Notes: generated by a model from the sequence alone, not told the origin. A stretch of DNA of 64,000 bases from SKVR01 sp964491395 (GCA_964491395.1 CAZBGI010000013.1:1-64000); one strand, 5' to 3'. Numbered from the stretch's first letter, positions 34,383 through 44,435 are shown. Made by a program: numbers and translations.

Positions 34383-35795
34383 TTACTTTTTCTTCTTTTT
34401 GTGGATATGCGTAGCGTGACCAAAATACACTTCCGCTGCTTCCATAATGGTTTCAGAGAGTGTAGGGTGAGGGTGAATGGTAAGTTCCAAATCACGGGCC
34501 ACCGCAGCCATTTCAATGGCCAGGGTAGCTTCTGCTACCATACTTCCCGCTTCTTTGCCTACAAATCCGGCACCCAGTATGCGATCATTTTCGGGATCTA
34601 TAATGAGTTTGGTCAAACCGTTTTTCAGCCCCAGAGTAACGGCCCTGCCAGATGCGGCCCAGGGAAATTTGGCCACTTCTACCTTTTTGCCCTGATCTTT
34701 GGCTTCAGCTTCGGTCAGGCCTGTCCAGGCAATTTCGGGATCGGTAAATACCACTGCAGGAATGGCTTTGGGTTCATAAGCAGTTTTATGTCCGGCAATA
34801 TGTTCTGCCGCAACACGTCCCTCATGGGAAGCTTTGTGCGCAAGCATGGGTTGACCGGCCACGTCGCCAATAGCATAAATATTCTCAACATTGGTACGTC
34901 TTACCAGGTCCACCTTCACAAATCCCCGGTCATCGGTTTCAATGCCTACCTCTTCCAGTCCAATATTTTTGGTATTGGCCCGTCCGCCAATGGCTACCAG
35001 AATTTTATCAAAAGACTCTTTCTTTTTGCCATCCCTGGTTTCCAGTTCTACCTCCAGCTTTTTGCCTTTCTTTTCTACCCCCACCACTTTGGTGTTAAAC
35101 AGGGTATTCTGCATAAGGTCTTTGCGTTCTTTTTTGAACACATCGCGCAAATCCTGGTCGAGTCCGGGAAGGATATCAGAGGTAAACTCGGCAATGGTGA
35201 TGTCGGAGCCCAATGCTTTATATATCACACTCATCTCCAGCCCGATATATCCGGCACCCACTACCAGCAGGCGTTTGGGCACTTCTTTCAGTTCCAGGGC
35301 TTTCTCAGCATTCATTACATCATCATCGAAATCAACACCAGGCAAACCTGATGGAGATGCACCGGTAGCGATAATTAGTTTTTCAAATTCAATTTCTTTT
35401 TTATCGCCTTTTTCAGGGGTAAACTCCAGGCTGTTCTTGCCGGTTAGTTTAGCCATCCCTTGCAGATATTCCACCTTGCGGGCTTTGGCCAGCTGTCCCA
35501 GGCCTCCGGTAAGTTGTTTTACCACTGACTGCTTCCAGCTTCTTACTTTATCAATATCTACTTTTGCCTCTCCAAAACTTAACCCCCAGTCTTTTGCTTT
35601 AGCGGCTTCATCTTTAACTGCAGCAATGTGCAGCAATGCTTTGGTGGGGATACACCCATGGAACAAGCAAACGCCACCGGGATCGGGCTTGGGGTCTATC
35701 AGGGTTACATTGAGATCGAGATTGGCAGCCTGGAACGCGGCGGCATAACCGCCGGGTCCGGCTCCTAATACAATTACTTGTTTTTTATCTGCCAT
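34383..35795 (-). CDS. lpdA: Dihydrolipoyl dehydrogenase (E3)
   Basis: This 470-aa FAD enzyme re-oxidises the lipoyl arm of the pyruvate dehydrogenase complex and passes electrons to NAD. It shows the FAD Rossmann motif VIVLGAGPGGYAAA, the redox disulfide C43/C48 in GGVCLFHGCIPTKALLH, the NAD-binding motif RLLVVGAGYIGLEM, the second FAD site NIYAIGDVAGQPMLAHKASHEG, and the C-terminal His-Glu pair in IHPHPTLSETIMEAA. The sequence CLFHGC replaces the common CLNVGC but keeps both cysteines. It starts 12 bases after aceF and is the last gene of the aceE-aceF-lpdA operon. The basic KKKKK tail at the C-terminus is unusual but short. Confidence 0.96.
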   Translation of the reverse strand: MADKKQVIVLGAGPGGYAAAFQAANLDLNVTLIDPKPDPGGVCLFHGCIPTKALLHIAAVKDEAAKAKDWGLSFGEAKVDIDKVRSWKQSVVKQLTGGLGQLAKARKVEYLQGMAKLTGKNSLEFTPEKGDKKEIEFEKLIIATGASPSGLPGVDFDDDVMNAEKALELKEVPKRLLVVGAGYIGLEMSVIYKALGSDITIAEFTSDILPGLDQDLRDVFKKERKDLMQNTLFNTKVVGVEKKGKKLEVELETRDGKKKESFDKILVAIGGRANTKNIGLEEVGIETDDRGFVKVDLVRRTNVENIYAIGDVAGQPMLAHKASHEGRVAAEHIAGHKTAYEPKAIPAVVFTDPEIAWTGLTEAEAKDQGKKVEVAKFPWAASGRAVTLGLKNGLTKLIIDPENDRILGAGFVGKEAGSMVAEATLAIEMAAVARDLELTIHPHPTLSETIMEAAEVYFGHATHIHKKKKK

Positions 35796-35807
35796 TTTTT
35801 AATCAAA

Positions 35808-37169
35808 TTAAAACATCGTCACTAAAGGATTTTGCATTGCTTCGCACAACCATCTGAGGAACCTGGCTCCATCTGCTCCGTCAATGATTCGGTGGTCATA
35901 AGAGAGCGACAATGGAAGCATCATACGGGGCTGGAACTCTCCATCCATCCAGACAGGCTCCATCTGTGAGCGTGATACGCCCAGAATGGCTACCGCAGGC
36001 CGGTTGACAATGGGAGTAAAGCTGGTACCCCCAATCCCTCCCAGGTTGGAGATGGTAAAGTTGGCGCCCTGCAACTCATCAGGCTTGATTTTTTTGGTGC
36101 GCGCTTTTTCTGCGATTTCGTTCAGCTCTAAAGAAAGATCAGTAATGGATTTTTTGTCTACATCCCGAATAACAGGCACTATCAACCCTCTTTCTGTATC
36201 TACAGCAACGCCAATGTTTACGTAGTCTTTGTAAATGATTTCCTCATTTTTCATATCTACGCTGGCATTGACCTTCGGAAATGCTTTCAGGGCTACTGCC
36301 GATAGTTTCAGCAGGATAGCAGTTACGGTAAGTTTGGCCCCTTTTTTCTCCACGTATTTGGAATAATCCTTCCTGAATTTTTCCAGCTCGGTAACATCCG
36401 CTTTGTCAAACTGAAATACATGAGGAACATTCTGCCAGGAGCCACCCATGGACCTGGCCGTTATTTTCCGGATGGTGTCCATCTTCTCCCTGCGAATCTC
36501 TCCGTATTTGGAGAAATCAGGCAATTGAAAATCATCTGCAATACCTGTGCCGGCTCCGGGCTTCTGGATAAGCTCTTTGGCAAAAGCTTTTACGTCTTCC
36601 CCGGTAACGCGATCAGCCGGCCCGCTCCCTTTTACCTGGGTAATATCCACACCTATTTCGCGGGCAAGTCTTCTTACCGCAGGTGAAGCAGGAACGTGAG
36701 AAGCTGATTTGGCTGGCTCTTCTTTAGCAGAAGAGGAGGCAGCAGCGGGTTGTTTTTCCTCCGGTTTATCCTCCTTTTCAGAAGCTTCTTTTTCTTCTTT
36801 TTCGCCTTTTCCTTCTTTTTCCGAAGTATCCTGGTCTTCTTTTTCCGAAGTATCTTTTTCCTGTTCTTTGGAATCCTCTTCCTTTTCGGGCTTTTCTTTT
36901 TTCTCTTCTCCGCTATCATCAGAACCGGCAGCTTCGTCATCAATAACGAACATCACCTGTCCTACTTTCACTTCATCTCCTGCATTCACTTTGATTTCCT
37001 TCACCACACCGGCAAAATCAGAGGGAAGTTCAAAACTGGCCTTGTCGCTCTCCATCTCTGCCAGCACATCGTCTGCTTCTACTGTATCTCCCTTTGAAAC
37101 AAGAATTTCCAGAACCACAGCGGTTGTTACATTATCGGCTATTTCCGGTAACTTAATCTCTTTGCTCAT
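35808..37169 (-). CDS. aceF: Pyruvate dehydrogenase dihydrolipoamide acetyltransferase (E2)
   Basis: This 453-aa protein is the core of the complex and transfers acetyl from lipoate to CoA. It has a single N-terminal lipoyl domain (residues 1-75, with the lipoylated lysine K43 in AEMESDKASFELPS) and a very acidic Glu/Lys-rich linker (about 85-150). A peripheral subunit-binding domain follows (about 158-197: ASPAVRRLAREIGVDITQVKGSG). The catalytic domain ends with the active-site motif LSYDHRIIDGADGARFL. Gammaproteobacterial AceF often has three lipoyl domains; this one has one. It sits 12 bases after aceE and 12 before lpdA, so the three subunits are made together. Confidence 0.96.
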   Translation of the reverse strand: MSKEIKLPEIADNVTTAVVLEILVSKGDTVEADDVLAEMESDKASFELPSDFAGVVKEIKVNAGDEVKVGQVMFVIDDEAAGSDDSGEEKKEKPEKEEDSKEQEKDTSEKEDQDTSEKEGKGEKEEKEASEKEDKPEEKQPAAASSSAKEEPAKSASHVPASPAVRRLAREIGVDITQVKGSGPADRVTGEDVKAFAKELIQKPGAGTGIADDFQLPDFSKYGEIRREKMDTIRKITARSMGGSWQNVPHVFQFDKADVTELEKFRKDYSKYVEKKGAKLTVTAILLKLSAVALKAFPKVNASVDMKNEEIIYKDYVNIGVAVDTERGLIVPVIRDVDKKSITDLSLELNEIAEKARTKKIKPDELQGANFTISNLGGIGGTSFTPIVNRPAVAILGVSRSQMEPVWMDGEFQPRMMLPLSLSYDHRIIDGADGARFLRWLCEAMQNPLVTMF

Positions 37170-37181
37170 ATCTTGATTGAT

Positions 37182-39839
37182 TTATAATTCCGTTGGATTG
37201 GGTTTATTACTGTCAATTTTAAAGTCCTTTTTGGCTTTCAACACAACTTTCTTATCCAGTTTGCCTTGCAGGAATAAGCTGTGGAGTGCACCATAAGCAA
37301 TGTGGCGATCATCCACCTCAAAATAATCTCTGAGTGCCCTGCGGTTATCGCTGCGGCCAAAGCCATCGGTACCCAAAACAGTGAGCACACCGGGGAACCA
37401 GCGACAAACAGTCATAGGAATGGCTTTCATGTAGTCATGTGCTGCCAGACAAAGACCGTCGTCTCCATCAAAACACTTCTCAATGTAAGTCAAGCGAGGG
37501 GTCTTGTCAGGGTTCAGCCTGTTCCAGCGATCAGTTTCACGGGCATCTTCATAAAGCTCCTTGTAACTGGTTACACTCCAAACATCCACCACTACATCGT
37601 AATCTTTTTCCATCATTTCGGCTGCTCTGAGGGCTTCATTCAGAATGGCACCACTGCCCATCAGATGCACTTTTTCGCCTTTCTTTTTGGTGGACTTTCT
37701 GAACTTGTACATTCCTCTTAAAATACCTTCTTCCACTCCTTCTGGCATGGCAGGCATTTTGTACTTCTCATTGAGCACGGTGATGTAATAAATCAGATCT
37801 TCCTGATCTACATACATCCGCTTCATACCCTCTTTCACTATTACGGCCAATTCATAGGCAAAAGCAGGATCGTACGCTTTTACGGAAGGAACAGTCATGG
37901 CAATCATGTGCGAATGACCATCCTGGTGCTGCAAACCTTCTCCGGCCAGGGTGGTTCGACCGCTGGTTCCCCCAATCATAAAACCACGGGCACGCATATC
38001 GGCAGCAGCCCAGACGAGATCGCCTATGCGCTGAAATCCAAACATGGAATAATAAATAAACATGGGTATCATATTGACTCCATGAGTAGAGTAGGAAGTA
38101 CCGGCAGCAATAAAGGATGACATACATCCTGCTTCCGTAATCCCTTCTTCAAGTATGGCGCCATCTGTGGCCTCTTTGTAATAGAGAAGAGAGTCTTTAT
38201 CAACGGGCTCATAATTTTGCCCCACGTGAGAGTAGATACCGAATTTGCGGAAAAGGGCATCCATACCAAAAGTTCTGGATTCATCGGGCACAATGGGCAC
38301 GATGAGTTTGCCCATGTTTTTGTCAGACATCATCTTCGCCATCAGATTTACCATGCTCATGGTGGTAGCAAGCTCACGGTCGCCTGATCCTTCCAGCAGT
38401 TCTTTGTAAACTTTCTCATCCGGTAATTTAACCGGCGCTGAGTCGGAATTCCTTTTGGGCATGTATCCCCCCAGTTCTTCCCGTCGTTTTTTCAGGTATT
38501 GAATTTCTTCACTGTCTTCGGCAGGCTTGAAAAAAGGAGCCTTTTTGGCATCTTCATCCGAGAGGGGTATTCCAAAACGACTTCTGAAGTGCAGCAATTC
38601 CTCTTCATTGAGCTTTTTCTGCTGGTGGGTAATGTTTCTTCCCTCACCTGCTTCTCCCAGGCCATACCCTTTAATGGTTTGTGCAAGAATTACCACCGGG
38701 CCGTCTTTATAGTTGACAGCCTGCTGATAAGCATTGTAAACTTTTTTGGGGTCGTGTCCCCCTCGGTTAAGTTTTTCCAGTTGTTCATCAGAGTAATCTT
38801 CTACCAGCTTGAGGAGTTTTTCACTTCTTCCAAAAAAGTCTTTGCGAATATAGTCTCCTGAAGAAACTACATATTTCTGGAATTGTCCATCAGGAGTTTC
38901 TTCCATGGCTTTGAGCAATTCGCCTGATTCATCGCGGGCAATAAGCGTATCCCAATCGCTGCCCCATATTACCTTGAATACTTTCCAGCGAGCCCCTTTA
39001 AAAGTAGCTTCCAGTTCCTGGATAATTTTTCCGGTTCCTCTCACCGGGCCGTCGAGGCGTTGCAGGTTGCAGTTAACTACAAAAATAAGGTTATCCAACT
39101 GTTCGCGACTGGCCACGGTAATGGCACCCAGGGATTCAGGCTCGTCCATTTCGCCGTCTCCCATGAAAGCCCATACTTTCTGGTTGGTTTTTTCTTTCAA
39201 ACCCCTGTCTTCGAGGTACTTGTTAAAACGTGCCTGATATATGGCCATCAAAGGCCCCAGTCCCATGGATACGGTAGGAAACCTCCAGAAATCAGGCATG
39301 GAGCGGGGGTGTGGGTAGGATGGTAAGCCTCCGTCCTTTCGCAGCTCTTGCCTGAAATTATGCAAATCTTTTTCTGTGAGCCTGCCTTCCAGAAATGCCC
39401 GGGCATAGATGCCGGGTGAGGCATGCCCCTGAAAATACACAATATCTGCCGGGTCCTCTTTGTCTCCCCCTTTAAAGAAGTGGTTAAAACCTACTTCGAG
39501 CAAGGTTGCCGAAGAGGCAAAGGTAGAAATATGCCCGCCGATACCTTCCGATTCCAGATTGGCTCGTACAACCATGGCCATGGCATTCCACCTGATAAGA
39601 CTTTTGATGCGTCTTTCAATTTCGCGACTCCCGGGAAAGGGGACCTCTTTGCGGGGTGAAATACTATTGATGTAAGGTGTATTTCCCGGACAACGAAATA
39701 CGATTCCCTCTTTATGGGCTTTATTCTGTAACAATGCAAGAATGTCGCGGACACGCTGTGGCTCTTCATGTTGTATCAAATACTCCAGCGATTCCAGCCA
39801 TTCTTTGTTTTCTAATTCGTAATGCTCTTTTTTACTCAT
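37182..39839 (-). CDS. aceE: Pyruvate dehydrogenase E1 component, homodimeric type
   Basis: This 885-aa protein has the length and organisation of the AceE-type homodimeric E1 (about 887 aa in Escherichia coli), not the alpha/beta type. It oxidatively decarboxylates pyruvate using thiamine diphosphate. Visible landmarks are the GGHISTFASSATLLEVGFNHFF opening, the diphosphate-binding GDGEMDEPESLGAI near residue 225 with its downstream NCNLQRLDGPVRG, and the C-terminal GTDGFGRSDNRRALRDYFEVD. It is the first gene of a three-gene operon on the minus strand. Many Bacteroidota rely on pyruvate:ferredoxin oxidoreductase, so this operon suggests an aerobic or facultative lifestyle. Confidence 0.97.
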   Translation of the reverse strand: MSKKEHYELENKEWLESLEYLIQHEEPQRVRDILALLQNKAHKEGIVFRCPGNTPYINSISPRKEVPFPGSREIERRIKSLIRWNAMAMVVRANLESEGIGGHISTFASSATLLEVGFNHFFKGGDKEDPADIVYFQGHASPGIYARAFLEGRLTEKDLHNFRQELRKDGGLPSYPHPRSMPDFWRFPTVSMGLGPLMAIYQARFNKYLEDRGLKEKTNQKVWAFMGDGEMDEPESLGAITVASREQLDNLIFVVNCNLQRLDGPVRGTGKIIQELEATFKGARWKVFKVIWGSDWDTLIARDESGELLKAMEETPDGQFQKYVVSSGDYIRKDFFGRSEKLLKLVEDYSDEQLEKLNRGGHDPKKVYNAYQQAVNYKDGPVVILAQTIKGYGLGEAGEGRNITHQQKKLNEEELLHFRSRFGIPLSDEDAKKAPFFKPAEDSEEIQYLKKRREELGGYMPKRNSDSAPVKLPDEKVYKELLEGSGDRELATTMSMVNLMAKMMSDKNMGKLIVPIVPDESRTFGMDALFRKFGIYSHVGQNYEPVDKDSLLYYKEATDGAILEEGITEAGCMSSFIAAGTSYSTHGVNMIPMFIYYSMFGFQRIGDLVWAAADMRARGFMIGGTSGRTTLAGEGLQHQDGHSHMIAMTVPSVKAYDPAFAYELAVIVKEGMKRMYVDQEDLIYYITVLNEKYKMPAMPEGVEEGILRGMYKFRKSTKKKGEKVHLMGSGAILNEALRAAEMMEKDYDVVVDVWSVTSYKELYEDARETDRWNRLNPDKTPRLTYIEKCFDGDDGLCLAAHDYMKAIPMTVCRWFPGVLTVLGTDGFGRSDNRRALRDYFEVDDRHIAYGALHSLFLQGKLDKKVVLKAKKDFKIDSNKPNPTEL

Positions 39840-40032
39840 GGTATTATGTATACTTTAAAATAAGACATCAAAATATTCATTTATATAAAGGAAAACTCAC
39901 GGAAAAGTTCACAGGATTCTTCAATATTGCAGGAATTATTGATTGGCAAGCTTTTATCCCACTAAGTTACAAAATATAATTGACTAAAGAACAATCTAAT
40001 ATGCCCAAAGCATAAGATTAGGGTTTAATCAT

Positions 40033-40040
40033 TAACTTTG
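40033..40040 (+). promoter_or_regulatory. Bacteroidota -7 element TAACTTTG for pfkA
   Basis: TAACTTTG is an exact TAnnTTTG match, 37 bases before the pfkA ATG at 40078, giving a predicted leader of about 30 bases. No clear -33 TTG was found at the right distance. Confidence 0.55.
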
Positions 40041-40077
40041 CACTTCAATAAAGACAATCAACAAACAACGCATTGGA

Positions 40078-41052
40078 ATGGAAAAAATGAAAAGAATAGC
40101 AGTGCTGACTTCAGGAGGAGACGCACCGGGAATGAATGCAGCCATCAGGGCTGTCGTGAGAACCGGAATTGCGCACAAACTGGAAGTTTATGGAGTATGG
40201 AGAGGATACAGAGGCCTGATAAACAATGAATTTATAAAGTTAAAATCCACAGACGTAAGCAAAATCATACAAACCGGAGGTACTATCCTGGGTACCGCCC
40301 GCAGCCCGGAATTCAGGGAAAAAGAAGGCAGAGCAAAAGCTTTTGAACATCTGAAACAAAATAAGATTGATGGTCTGGTAGTCATTGGAGGTGATGGCTC
40401 CTTTGCCGGAGCAAGTCTGATATCCAGAGAGCACAACTTCCCGGTTATCGGAATTCCCGGCACTATTGACAATGACCTCTACGGCACCGATTATACCATT
40501 GGTTACGATACCGCGTTGAACAATGTAGTGGATGCAGTAGACAAAATCCGTGATACAGCCAGCTCGCACGACCGGGTTTTCTTTGTGGAAGTAATGGGGC
40601 GTGAAGCAGGTTTTATTGCCCTTAGAAGTGGCATAGCCTGTGGTGCGGAGGCCATCCTTATTCCTGAACTGGATGGCCAGGTTGACAGTCTGATGGATTT
40701 TCTTTCCAACCAGGGAAAGAAGAAAAAGTCGAGTATCATTATGGTGGCAGAAGGAAAAAAAGAGGGCAGTACTTTTGAAATTGCCAAACAGGTAGAGAGT
40801 AAATTTCCTGAACTGGATGTGCGCGTATCTATCCTGGGGCATGTGCAGCGCGGTGGCAGCCCCACTGCTTACGACAGGGTAACTGCCAGCAGGCTGGGGG
40901 TTTCTGCCGTTGATGCATTGCTCAATGATCAAAGAAGCATTATGGTAGGAATTTCAGACAATGATATTACCCATGTTCCGCTGAACAAAACCGTAAAACT
41001 GCACAAAACCGTAAATCCGGATTTACTGGAAATCATTGATTTGCTCATCTGA
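40078..41052 (+). CDS. pfkA: ATP-dependent 6-phosphofructokinase
   Basis: This 324-aa protein phosphorylates fructose 6-phosphate in glycolysis. The group I PfkA signatures are all visible: the ATP-site glycine motif VLTSGGDAPGMNAAIRA, the YGVWRGYRGLI segment, GGDGSFAGA, the catalytic PGTIDND with the following IGYDTALN, MGREAGFIAL, and the substrate-binding ILGHVQRGGSPTAYDR. The length is typical. A second ATG at 40087 (MKRIAV) is an alternative start. It is divergent from aceE, so glycolysis and pyruvate oxidation genes share one 238-base intergenic region, and it is followed by a perfect hairpin at 41174-41212. Confidence 0.97.
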   Translation: MEKMKRIAVLTSGGDAPGMNAAIRAVVRTGIAHKLEVYGVWRGYRGLINNEFIKLKSTDVSKIIQTGGTILGTARSPEFREKEGRAKAFEHLKQNKIDGLVVIGGDGSFAGASLISREHNFPVIGIPGTIDNDLYGTDYTIGYDTALNNVVDAVDKIRDTASSHDRVFFVEVMGREAGFIALRSGIACGAEAILIPELDGQVDSLMDFLSNQGKKKKSSIIMVAEGKKEGSTFEIAKQVESKFPELDVRVSILGHVQRGGSPTAYDRVTASRLGVSAVDALLNDQRSIMVGISDNDITHVPLNKTVKLHKTVNPDLLEIIDLLI

Positions 41053-41173
41053 GCGCAACACCCCTTTCTATCCTAAGCTCCGGGTAATGAAAAGCCGGGA
41101 AATGGCGGGACAGATGCTGTGCAATCATGTCATTATTGATTAGCATTTTACAGAAATGGTTTTCAACAAAAAG

Positions 41174-41212
41174 TAAACTCCTGCAGAAGAATGAAATTTC
41201 TGCAGGAGTTTA
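41174..41212. terminator. Perfect 15-base hairpin between pfkA and the serine hydrolase
   Basis: TAAACTCCTGCAGAA (41174-41188) pairs perfectly with 41198-41212 around a 9-base loop. It lies between two convergent genes and probably ends transcription from both sides, although there is no long T tract. Confidence 0.65.
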
Positions 41213-41315
41213 TATCTGTTAGGAAGATGTCCATTTTTTGAGAAATCTTACGCTTTTTTAAAGTGAAGCATTTAAAAATGTTGCAAATTCATTTCGGTTC
41301 ATCCATAATGAATGA

Positions 41316-43010
41316 TTACCCTTTCATTTTTTCAAAAGGAACATTCCTCAATCTGCCCAGGTTCTGCAACACAAATCCGTTGATTCGCCCCTTTTCATTG
41401 CGACTAAACTCTATGGCTCCAAGTTTATCAAGATAAAACATGTCACCATTCACGTGCGTCATTTCAGACGTTCCAAAGCCAATATACTTTTCAAAAGTTT
41501 CCGGTAAAAACAGGGTGAAGGTATCATCTTCATAGCGAATTTCGTAAAGGGCATCAAAACCTGCCGGCTGGTAGTTTCCTGCCAGTAAGTGAATTTCATC
41601 CAGGGGAAAGGGCACAGGTTCGCTTACTCTGCGTCCGGGATAATCGGCACCTCCCTGATGCCATATCATCTCATCCACATTTCCTTCATTAGAAATTACA
41701 AAAGTACATTGCGCATCAAAGGCTTTGAGGAAAAAATGATTTTCCTTTTCTGCAAAAAGCTGAAACTTTTCATCACCGGGCAGCAAAAGCCAGAAGGTAT
41801 CTTTTTCCCACTGAAAGGCAAGCTCCATGCCGTCGGCCAGGCGGTAAGTGCCTTCAAAGTCTTTTACACTTTCAGCATCAAGGTCAATGGCAACACGAGG
41901 CTTCGCAGGCTGTTCCACCAGTTTATCTTCCAGCAGTATTTCGGCCATCTCGTTTACAATCGCCCGAAAATTCCGGTTTTCCTGATTGGTCAGCAAAATT
42001 ATGATGGTTTGCTCAGAAGGGAAATACATCAACAGGCTGCGAAATCCCGGTACACCACCACTATGATCAGCCACAGGCAGACTTTTGTAAGTGCGGGCAA
42101 AAAAACCATGTGTATAGGAAATCGTATCGCCATTATCAAGCGTATGGTGCGGCGCCTTCAATTGTTCATAAAAAGCAGGGTTTCCCGCTGTTGGGCTCAA
42201 AAGATTTCCCGCCCATTGAATCATGTCGTCTATGCTTGCATACATATTTCCTCCGCCATAACTAAAATCACTGATACTGCTTACTGCCTGAAAATCGTTT
42301 TCTGACTTTTTGTATCCTGTGGCATATAAAGAACTATCAGAAGGAAAACCGGTAACAATCAATGAAGACTTCATTCCCAGGGGAGCAAATACCTGCTTTT
42401 GCATAAAATCAGCAAAATTGAGCCCTGACACATTTTCTACCACAGTGGCAAGAAGAGAGTACCCTCCGTTGGAATAAAGATACTCGCTGTTGGGTTTGAA
42501 ATTCAGATTCGGGTAAGACCTCAGGAGTTCCATTTCCTGTTGCTGGGTCCATATTTCATCCAGGCTCAGGCCCGCAATAAGTCTCAGAACATCGGTGGAG
42601 GGCACACCGCTGGTATGATGCATCAACTGTCGCAGGGTCACTTCATGCTCATACATGGGCAGTTCCGGAATGTACTTACGGACGTTGTCATCCAGGTTGA
42701 GTTGCCCCTGTTCTTCCAGAAGCAGTATGGCAAATGCAGTAAATTGCTTGGCCACGGAAGCGATATCAAAGAGGGTGTGTTGATCAACATTCTGATTCCT
42801 CTCCAGATCCATCATCCCAAAGCACTTTTTCAGCACAACCCCCTCTCCGGAAATCACAGCAATGGCACCTCCGGGTTCATCAGTTCCATAGTGTGCCCGC
42901 AGCAATGAGTCAACTTTAGTATCCAACCTTTCATGGGGTGAAGACATGGCAGCAAACAGGGTTAAAAAAAAGCAGGCAAAAATCGTAAGGTAAATTTTTA
43001 ATGTTTTCAT
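41316..43010 (-). CDS. Exported class C beta-lactamase-family serine hydrolase
   Basis: This 564-aa protein has a signal peptide (MKTLKIYLTIFACFFLTLFA, cleavage about residue 21) and a serine hydrolase domain of the beta-lactamase/DD-peptidase class C type. The SxxK motif is S85-V-A-K88, the YxN motif lies in YLYSNGGYSLLA, and an HSGG motif (DHSGGVPGFRSL) replaces the KTG triad. The last about 190 residues are beta-rich accessory domains (YRLADGMELAFQWEKDTFWLLLP). Members include esterases, D-aminopeptidases and peptidases; true beta-lactamase activity is not implied. It is monocistronic and far from the BlaI operon. Confidence 0.88.
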   Translation of the reverse strand: MKTLKIYLTIFACFFLTLFAAMSSPHERLDTKVDSLLRAHYGTDEPGGAIAVISGEGVVLKKCFGMMDLERNQNVDQHTLFDIASVAKQFTAFAILLLEEQGQLNLDDNVRKYIPELPMYEHEVTLRQLMHHTSGVPSTDVLRLIAGLSLDEIWTQQQEMELLRSYPNLNFKPNSEYLYSNGGYSLLATVVENVSGLNFADFMQKQVFAPLGMKSSLIVTGFPSDSSLYATGYKKSENDFQAVSSISDFSYGGGNMYASIDDMIQWAGNLLSPTAGNPAFYEQLKAPHHTLDNGDTISYTHGFFARTYKSLPVADHSGGVPGFRSLLMYFPSEQTIIILLTNQENRNFRAIVNEMAEILLEDKLVEQPAKPRVAIDLDAESVKDFEGTYRLADGMELAFQWEKDTFWLLLPGDEKFQLFAEKENHFFLKAFDAQCTFVISNEGNVDEMIWHQGGADYPGRRVSEPVPFPLDEIHLLAGNYQPAGFDALYEIRYEDDTFTLFLPETFEKYIGFGTSEMTHVNGDMFYLDKLGAIEFSRNEKGRINGFVLQNLGRLRNVPFEKMKG

Positions 43011-43387
43011 CTATTTATAATTTTATTAATTTGGTTAGATGGAGCTCGCTAACAATACTCTGACTGCATGTTTTACCAATGCTGCGAATTATAATCATCC
43101 GCGTGTGTGTCAATAATTATTGTCATGGCTCGGTTCATGGCTGTTCATTTTTTTATGAAAAAATAATTTGCAGCAAAAATAGCTTTACCCTCCACACACA
43201 ATGAAGAGAATATACCAAATGACCTCCTTACATTACGAATGAGCGAAAAACTATTCATTCTTCATTCATCCCTCCCGGGGGCCAATTCAGATAAAAAAAC
43301 AGCAATTCATCAAAAATCAATCATTGCAAAGTGTTTTTTTGCATTACTTTGCAGCGTTCAGTTTTTTTACACCGTGAAATCCCATCC
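43011..43387 (+). promoter_or_regulatory. Intergenic region with probable promoter of the LytS-LytTR genes
   Basis: The region holds no gene. TTG at 43324-43326 and TTACTTTG at 43344-43351 (one mismatch to TAnnTTTG, spacing 17) form a plausible promoter for the histidine kinase gene. If so, transcription starts near 43358, which supports the ATG at 43388 over an upstream in-frame ATG at 43331. Confidence 0.4.
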
Positions 43388-44428
43388 ATGTTTAAAAAGA
43401 GAAAACTTGCGGAAATAATATCCCATATCATCATCTGGGCAGGCCTGTACCTGTTGGCGGTTGCTTACATTCGTACCATTGGTGTATTTAACAGAGCAGA
43501 CAACACGCTTTTCCTCCCCATCACCATCGGAACCCTTTTCAATGCGGTTATTTTTTACAGTATCGCTTTCGGACTCATACCCCGCTATGTTCAAAAGGGA
43601 AAGACCTTGCAATTTTCACTGGAAGTTCTGGGCGTTTATACAGGCTTTACCTTGCTGGAAACAATCCTTGATTACCATTTTATGGTCTGGATTTATTCTG
43701 ATGTCCGTGAAACATTCAGCTCGATGCTATTAACCAATTTCGTGGTTCATTTGCTATTTGTATCGGTGGCACTTGGGTATGGATTTACCCGAAACTGGCT
43801 CCTTTCAGAAAAAAAGAAACAGGAGCTGGAGCGCGAAAAACTGACCGCTGAGCTCAACTTTCTCAAAACACAGCTCAATCCTCATTTCCTGTTCAATGTG
43901 CTCAACATGGCTTATTCCAGCGCCAGCCGTAAGGGAGATGATCAGACCGCGGGAATTATTGAGAAATTATCTGTGCTCATGCGTTATATGCTCTATGAGA
44001 GCAATGTTGATAAAATTGAAGTGGAGCGCGAAATTGAATTCATAAGAAACTATATCAATCTTCAAAAAATGCGGTTTTCGAAAGATCTGCCCGTTACCGT
44101 GAATTTTTCCATACAAGGCAATTACAACGGGCAGCGGATTGCTCCACTGATTCTTGTTTCGTTTATTGAAAATGCCTTTAAACACGGGGTAAAACTTGAG
44201 AAGAAATCAGAAATAACCCTCAACATGAATTTCCACAACGGGGAGATGGAGTTTTATATCAGGAATGATGTTTTTAAAGATTTGCAGCCTGGCAATAAGA
44301 AAGCCTCAGGAATTGGCCTTAAAAACACCCAAAAGCGACTCTCAATCATTTATCCGCACCGTCACAAACTCAGCATGGAAAGTGCTGCGGATAAATTCAC
44401 TGTAAAATTGTTATTAACCCTCGACTGA
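43388..44428 (+). CDS. LytS/YehU-family sensor histidine kinase
   Basis: This protein is 346 aa from the ATG at 43388. It has four membrane helices in the first 135 residues (IISHIIIWAGLYLLAVAYI; LFLPITIGTLFNAVIFYSIAFGLI; ...) and no large periplasmic domain. A cytoplasmic coiled coil (EKKKQELEREKLTAELNFLKTQ) leads to the His_kinase domain with the phospho-acceptor H166 in LNPHFLFNVLN. The ATP-binding N-box is SFIENAFKHGVK and a GIGLKNTQKRL glycine box follows. It presumably phosphorylates the LytTR regulator encoded seven bases downstream. The stimulus is unknown. The first 19 codons of a longer frame from 43331 are probably leader DNA. Confidence 0.92.
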   Translation: MFKKRKLAEIISHIIIWAGLYLLAVAYIRTIGVFNRADNTLFLPITIGTLFNAVIFYSIAFGLIPRYVQKGKTLQFSLEVLGVYTGFTLLETILDYHFMVWIYSDVRETFSSMLLTNFVVHLLFVSVALGYGFTRNWLLSEKKKQELEREKLTAELNFLKTQLNPHFLFNVLNMAYSSASRKGDDQTAGIIEKLSVLMRYMLYESNVDKIEVEREIEFIRNYINLQKMRFSKDLPVTVNFSIQGNYNGQRIAPLILVSFIENAFKHGVKLEKKSEITLNMNFHNGEMEFYIRNDVFKDLQPGNKKASGIGLKNTQKRLSIIYPHRHKLSMESAADKFTVKLLLTLD

Positions 44429-44435
44429 AAATCTT

